Of a stretch of DNA of 64,000 bases, positions 60,581 to 64,000 are shown piece after piece (position 1 is the first letter of the stretch; each line of letters starts with the position of its first letter). The notes beneath the pieces were generated by a model. The model saw only the letters and a list, made by a program, of their open reading frames with translations. It was not told where the DNA came from and did not search any database. Source of the DNA: Tannerella serpentiformis (GTDB lineage: Bacteria > Bacteroidota > Bacteroidia > Bacteroidales > Tannerellaceae); NCBI RefSeq assembly GCF_003033925.1, contig NZ_CP028365.1, positions 1-64,000 on the forward strand, written 5' to 3'. The position numbers and the translations under genes were made by a program.

Positions 60581-62350
60581 ATGTACATAGAAAAGATCCA
60601 CTCCCCTGCTGACCTGCGTAAACTGGAGGTCAGCGAGCTGAAAATCGTCGCCGACGAAGTGCGCGACGCCGTACTGAACCGCGTCAGCCGCCACGGCGGA
60701 CACGTCGGCCCGAACCTGGGCTTCACCGAGGCCACCGTGGCCCTGCATTACGTCTTCGACACGCCTACGGACAAGCTCGTCTTCGACGTCTCCCATCAGA
60801 CGTATCCACACAAGATCCTCACCGGCCGCGCCCACGGCTTCCTCGACGATGCCGACACGCGCGCCATCTCGGGCTACAGCTCCCCGATCGAATCGCCGGA
60901 GTACGACTACTTCGAGATCGGACACACCTCCACCGCCATCTCGCTGGCCACCGGACTGCAGAAGGGCCGCGATGTGTTGGGCGGCACGGAGAACATCGTC
61001 GCCATCGTCGGCGACGGCAGCCTCAGCGGCGGCGAGGCGTTCGAGGGGCTCAACACGGCCGCCGCACTGGGCACGAACATCATCATCGTCGTTAACGACA
61101 ACGAGATGAGCATCGCCGAGAATCACGGCGGACTCTACGCCAACCTGCGCCTGCTGCGTGAGACGTACGGACAGGCCGAACTGAACTTCTTCAAGACCTT
61201 CGGCTTCGACTATTACTACCTCGAAAACGGCCACAACCTGGCCTCGCTGGTCGACATCTTCCGCCGCGTCAAAGACACGCCCCGCCCCACCGTCGTACAC
61301 ATCCACACGGAGAAGGGCCACGGCTACGCGCCGGCCGTAGAGAAGCAGGAGGCTTGGCATTACCGTTCACCTTTCGACCGTGAGACGGGTAAGTCGACCG
61401 GCCCACGCGACAAGAGCGAATACATGCCCAGCCTGCTTGGCGACTTCCTCCGCGAGGAGATGAAGCGCGACCCGAAGCTCGTCGTCGTAGCGTCCGCCGT
61501 GCCGATGGGCCTCGGCTTCACCGCCGACCGCCGTCGGGAGGCCGGCGCGCAATACATCGACGTCGGCATCGCCGAAGAGGAGGCCGTGGCCCTAGCCTCG
61601 GGCATGGCCAAACGCGGCGCACGGCCGGTCTACTTCACCTACGCCACCTTCCTGCAGCGCACCTACGACCAGATCGCGCAAGACCTCTGCGTGAACAGTA
61701 ACCCGGCCGTCATCAACGTGCTCGGCGCCTCGATCTTCGGCATGAACGACTTCACGCACATCTGCTTCTTCGACATCGCCATGCTCAGCCACATCCCCAA
61801 CCTCGTCTACCTTGCCCCCACCACCTACGAGGAGCTCGTGGCCATGCAGACCTGGGCCATCCGGCAGGACAAGCACTCGGTGGCCATCCGCGTGCCCGAG
61901 GGTGAGGTTTACCACACCTCTGAGCCGGTCGACACGGATTACTCCGCGCTCAACACCTTCCGCGTCGGTCACCGCGGCAGCCGCGTGGCCCTCATCGCCG
62001 CCGGCAACTTCTACCAGAAGGGCGACCGCGTCCGCCAGCTGCTGGCCGGGCAAGGCATCGATGCCACGCTGATCAATCCGCGCTACCTCACGGGCGTCGA
62101 CACGGCGCTCCTCGACGAGCTGAAGAAGGATCACGCCGTCGTGGCCACGCTCGAGGACGGCACGCTCGACGGCGGCTTCGGCGAACGCATCGCGCGCCAC
62201 TACGGCCCGTCCGCCATGCGCGTCCTCAACTTCGGCGTCAAGAAGCAGCTTTACGACCGCTACGACGTCGACGAGCTGCTCCGTGAGAACCACCTCACCG
62301 ACGAGCAAATCGCCGAGGACGTCCTCGCCACGCTCGCCGCAATCGGGTAA
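60581..62350 (+). CDS. 1-deoxy-D-xylulose-5-phosphate synthase-like transketolase
   Basis: A 589-residue thiamine-diphosphate enzyme. The N-terminal pyrophosphate-binding half has GGHVGPNLGFTEATVALHY, DVSHQTYPHKILTGR and GDGSLSGGEAFEGLN, all DXS-type. The pyrimidine-binding half has the DVGIAEEEAVALASG glutamate and the C-terminal domain follows. At about 590 it is shorter than usual DXS (about 620-640), and the consensus DxGHQ motif has Ser for Gly. It may be a second, divergent DXS or a transketolase-like paralogue. It would join pyruvate and glyceraldehyde-3-phosphate for isoprenoid synthesis. A strong terminator follows. Confidence 0.8.
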   Translation: MYIEKIHSPADLRKLEVSELKIVADEVRDAVLNRVSRHGGHVGPNLGFTEATVALHYVFDTPTDKLVFDVSHQTYPHKILTGRAHGFLDDADTRAISGYSSPIESPEYDYFEIGHTSTAISLATGLQKGRDVLGGTENIVAIVGDGSLSGGEAFEGLNTAAALGTNIIIVVNDNEMSIAENHGGLYANLRLLRETYGQAELNFFKTFGFDYYYLENGHNLASLVDIFRRVKDTPRPTVVHIHTEKGHGYAPAVEKQEAWHYRSPFDRETGKSTGPRDKSEYMPSLLGDFLREEMKRDPKLVVVASAVPMGLGFTADRRREAGAQYIDVGIAEEEAVALASGMAKRGARPVYFTYATFLQRTYDQIAQDLCVNSNPAVINVLGASIFGMNDFTHICFFDIAMLSHIPNLVYLAPTTYEELVAMQTWAIRQDKHSVAIRVPEGEVYHTSEPVDTDYSALNTFRVGHRGSRVALIAAGNFYQKGDRVRQLLAGQGIDATLINPRYLTGVDTALLDELKKDHAVVATLEDGTLDGGFGERIARHYGPSAMRVLNFGVKKQLYDRYDVDELLRENHLTDEQIAEDVLATLAAIG

Positions 62351-62379
62351 CCCATCCGCATACTTCTTTTTGCTTCACA

Positions 62380-62430
62380 CGGAGGGAAGGTTTCGACTCA
62401 TCGCAGTCGGCGCCTTCCCTCCGCTTTTTT
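62380..62430 (+). terminator. Rho-independent terminator after the dxs-like gene
   Basis: CGGAGGGAAGG (62380-62390) pairs with CCTTCCCTCCG (62413-62423), and a run of six Ts follows. Confidence 0.85.
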
Positions 62431-62553
62431 GTACCCTTTATTCCAGCAGAGAGACCGGGGCTTTGTTTTTCTACATGACCCTGAAATCGCTGATTTCAGC
62501 CTTGTTTTTTACAATGCACCAAGGTGCCTTTCGTTTCTTTAGTTCCTCTCTAT

Positions 62554-62561
62554 CTACTTTT
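62554..62561 (+). promoter_or_regulatory. -7 element TACTTTTG for phoH
   Basis: Perfect TAnnTTTG match, 43 bp before the phoH start codon. Confidence 0.5.
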
Positions 62562-62603
62562 GCCGCTCCCAAAGCCGGATCCCATTCCGCTTACCTATTA
62601 TAT

Positions 62604-63566
62604 ATGATAGAACAAACCTATATCCTCGAGGGCGTCGACCCGGTCGTCTTTTACGGTGTCAACAACGGTCACCTGCAACTCCTGCGCACGCTCTACCCGA
62701 AGTTGCGCATCGTGGCGCGTGGCAACGTGGTGAAGGTCATCGGCGAGGAGGACGAGTTAGCGGTCTTCCTACGTAAGCTGCGCGAGGTTGAGCGCTACTG
62801 CGCCGAGCGTAACGCACTCACCGAGGAGGTGATTATCGACTTAGTCAAGGGCAACGAGCTGCCGCCCGTAGCACAAGATCACTTGATCATCTATGGCGTC
62901 AATGGTCGCGCCATCACCGCCCGCTCGGCCAATCAGCAGTTGCTCGTCGATCGCTTCGAGGAGAACGACCTCACCTTCGCCATCGGGCCCGCCGGATCGG
63001 GCAAGACCTTCGTCGCCATCGCCCTGGCCGTGCGCGCCCTGAAGAACAAGCAGGTGCGCAAGATTATCCTCAGCCGACCCGCCGTAGAGGCCGGCGAGAA
63101 ACTCGGCTTCCTGCCCGGCGAGATGAAAGACAAGCTCGACCCCTATCTCCAGCCCCTCTACGACGCGCTCCAAGAGATGATCCCCTCGGCCCGCCTGCGC
63201 GAATACATGGAGAACAACGTGATCCAGATCGCCCCGCTGGCCTTCATGCGCGGCCGCACGCTGAGCGATGCCGTCATCATCCTCGACGAGGCGCAAAACA
63301 CCACCAAGCATCAGATTAAAATGTTCCTCACCCGCCTCGGCATCAACGCCAAGATGATCGTCACGGGCGACGTGACCCAGATCGATCTGCCGCCGCAAGC
63401 CACCTCCGGACTTATTCACGCCATGCACGTCCTGCGCCGCGTGCCAGGCATCGGGCACGTCGAGTTCGACTGTAAAGACATCGTCCGCCACCGGCTCGTG
63501 CAACGCATCGTCGAGGCGTACGAAAAAGAGAAAGAAAAAACAGAGGAGGAATCCTCCAATCAATAG
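62604..63566 (+). CDS. phoH: PhoH-family ATPase
   Basis: Starts at the ATG at 62604 (320 residues). An N-terminal KH-like or RNA-binding domain is followed by the PhoH NTPase core: Walker A GPAGSGKT (residues 128-135), LSRPAVEAGE and Walker B VIILDEAQNTT. The GDVTQIDLP signature and a charged C-terminal tail (EKEKEKTEEESS) close it. PhoH proteins are phosphate-starvation-inducible, RNA-associated ATPases, often fused to or neighbouring YbeY. The next gene is purC, a conserved Bacteroidetes order. Cytoplasmic. Confidence 0.92.
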   Translation: MIEQTYILEGVDPVVFYGVNNGHLQLLRTLYPKLRIVARGNVVKVIGEEDELAVFLRKLREVERYCAERNALTEEVIIDLVKGNELPPVAQDHLIIYGVNGRAITARSANQQLLVDRFEENDLTFAIGPAGSGKTFVAIALAVRALKNKQVRKIILSRPAVEAGEKLGFLPGEMKDKLDPYLQPLYDALQEMIPSARLREYMENNVIQIAPLAFMRGRTLSDAVIILDEAQNTTKHQIKMFLTRLGINAKMIVTGDVTQIDLPPQATSGLIHAMHVLRRVPGIGHVEFDCKDIVRHRLVQRIVEAYEKEKEKTEEESSNQ

Positions 63567-63587
63567 ATCATGTCCCCCGAGATAATG

Positions 63588-63750
63588 TACCCGGCCAACT
63601 TGGCTGGCGTCCCTGACGCCTTGATCTTCTTTTGCTTCTTTTCTTTCATCAAGGGAAGAAAAGAAGAGATGAGCTCGGCGTCCACCCCAACCCATAACTA
63701 CCCCAGACTACTTATAACCACTGCGACCGAAAGGCGCATAACTACTTCAA
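63588..63750. repeat. Dispersed repeats between phoH and purC
   Basis: A copy of the GC-rich repeat (TACCCGGCCAACTTGGCTGG at about 63588-63625) is followed by TAACTAC-type copies to 63750, five bases before the purC ATG. Confidence 0.6.
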
Positions 63751-63754
63751 GAAT

Positions 63755-64000
63755 ATGAAAGCATTAACCCACACCGATTATCAATTCCCCGACCAGGTGA
63801 GCGTGTACCACGGCAAAGTGCGCGACGTGTACGACATCGCCGGCCGCACACTCGTCATGGTCGCTACCGACCGCATCTCAGCCTTCGACGTCATCCTGCC
63901 CGAAGGCATCCCCTACAAAGGACAAGTCTTGAACCAGATCGCCGCCAAGTTCCTCGACGCTACGACCGACATCTGCCCCAACTGGAAGCAGGCCGCCCCC
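63755..64000 (+). CDS. purC: Phosphoribosylaminoimidazole-succinocarboxamide synthase, cut by window edge
   Basis: The first 82 residues of SAICAR synthetase. [20 protein letters not shown] and [17 protein letters not shown] are the family's opening motifs for ATP and CAIR binding. It joins aspartate to CAIR in purine synthesis. The frame is open to the window edge. The start codon at 63755 follows the dispersed repeats by five bases. Standard, no anomalies visible. Confidence 0.95.
   Translation, partial: MKALTHTDYQFPDQVSVYHGKVRDVYDIAGRTLVMVATDRISAFDVILPEGIPYKGQVLNQIAAKFLDATTDICPNWKQAAP

Overview
The window looks like a chromosome segment of a GC-rich Bacteroidales bacterium, probably Tannerellaceae or a relative. 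I base this on the recurring Bacteroidetes -7 promoter element TAnnTTTG, the parA-parB-DUF5683-MltD-Rel block, PhoH followed by PurC, two DUF6261 proteins, Bacteroidales-type tyrosine integrases and a MmeI-like restriction-modification enzyme. No rRNA or complete canonical tRNA is present, so the genus is an inference.

Region 1 (1-9.3 kb) is the early end of a Mu-like transposable prophage, read right to left. A repressor gene (8431-9051, +) faces an early operon on the minus strand: HTH protein, BRO-N antirepressor, small proteins, a tRNA/tmRNA-like RNA, MuA-type transposase, MuB-type ATPase, second ATPase, GemA/Gp16, DUF3164, HAD phosphatase, a C5-methyltransferase remnant and a protein cut by the window edge. 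Short repeats at 9207-9263 may be transposase sites near the prophage end. Head and tail genes would lie beyond position 1.

Region 2 (9.5-17.5 kb) is a graveyard of mobile DNA. It holds remnants of an excisionase-type HTH gene and two IS transposases, a tyrosine integrase cut off before its catalytic tyrosine, an AT-rich sugar transporter of foreign composition, and an intact tandem pair of tyrosine integrases. The two outward-lying homologous integrases each carry the same widely spaced inverted repeat upstream.

Region 3 (18-64 kb) is mostly housekeeping: SDR, gcvP, rsmG, gyrA, parAB, mltD, rel, murF, a membrane MutS-like ATPase, cvfB, nspC, a PcrA/UvrD helicase, mazEF, lpdA, metY, creD, a dxs-like gene, phoH and the start of purC. 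A MmeI-like RM gene and orphan ribbon-helix-helix proteins are scattered among them.

The most unusual content is intergenic. About ten tandem arrays occupy the gaps between housekeeping genes. They differ in sequence, but nearly all share a 41-42 bp period, and in several the constant part is an odd-length palindrome with one central base. In two arrays the palindromes keep strict phase while the DNA between them has diverged completely. One array (17.6-18.0 kb) has a 22 bp period. Separate heptanucleotide tracts (TAGAGGG)n touch the start codons of three genes. These arrays and the tRNA/tmRNA-like element in the transposase leader are the best candidates for something undescribed.
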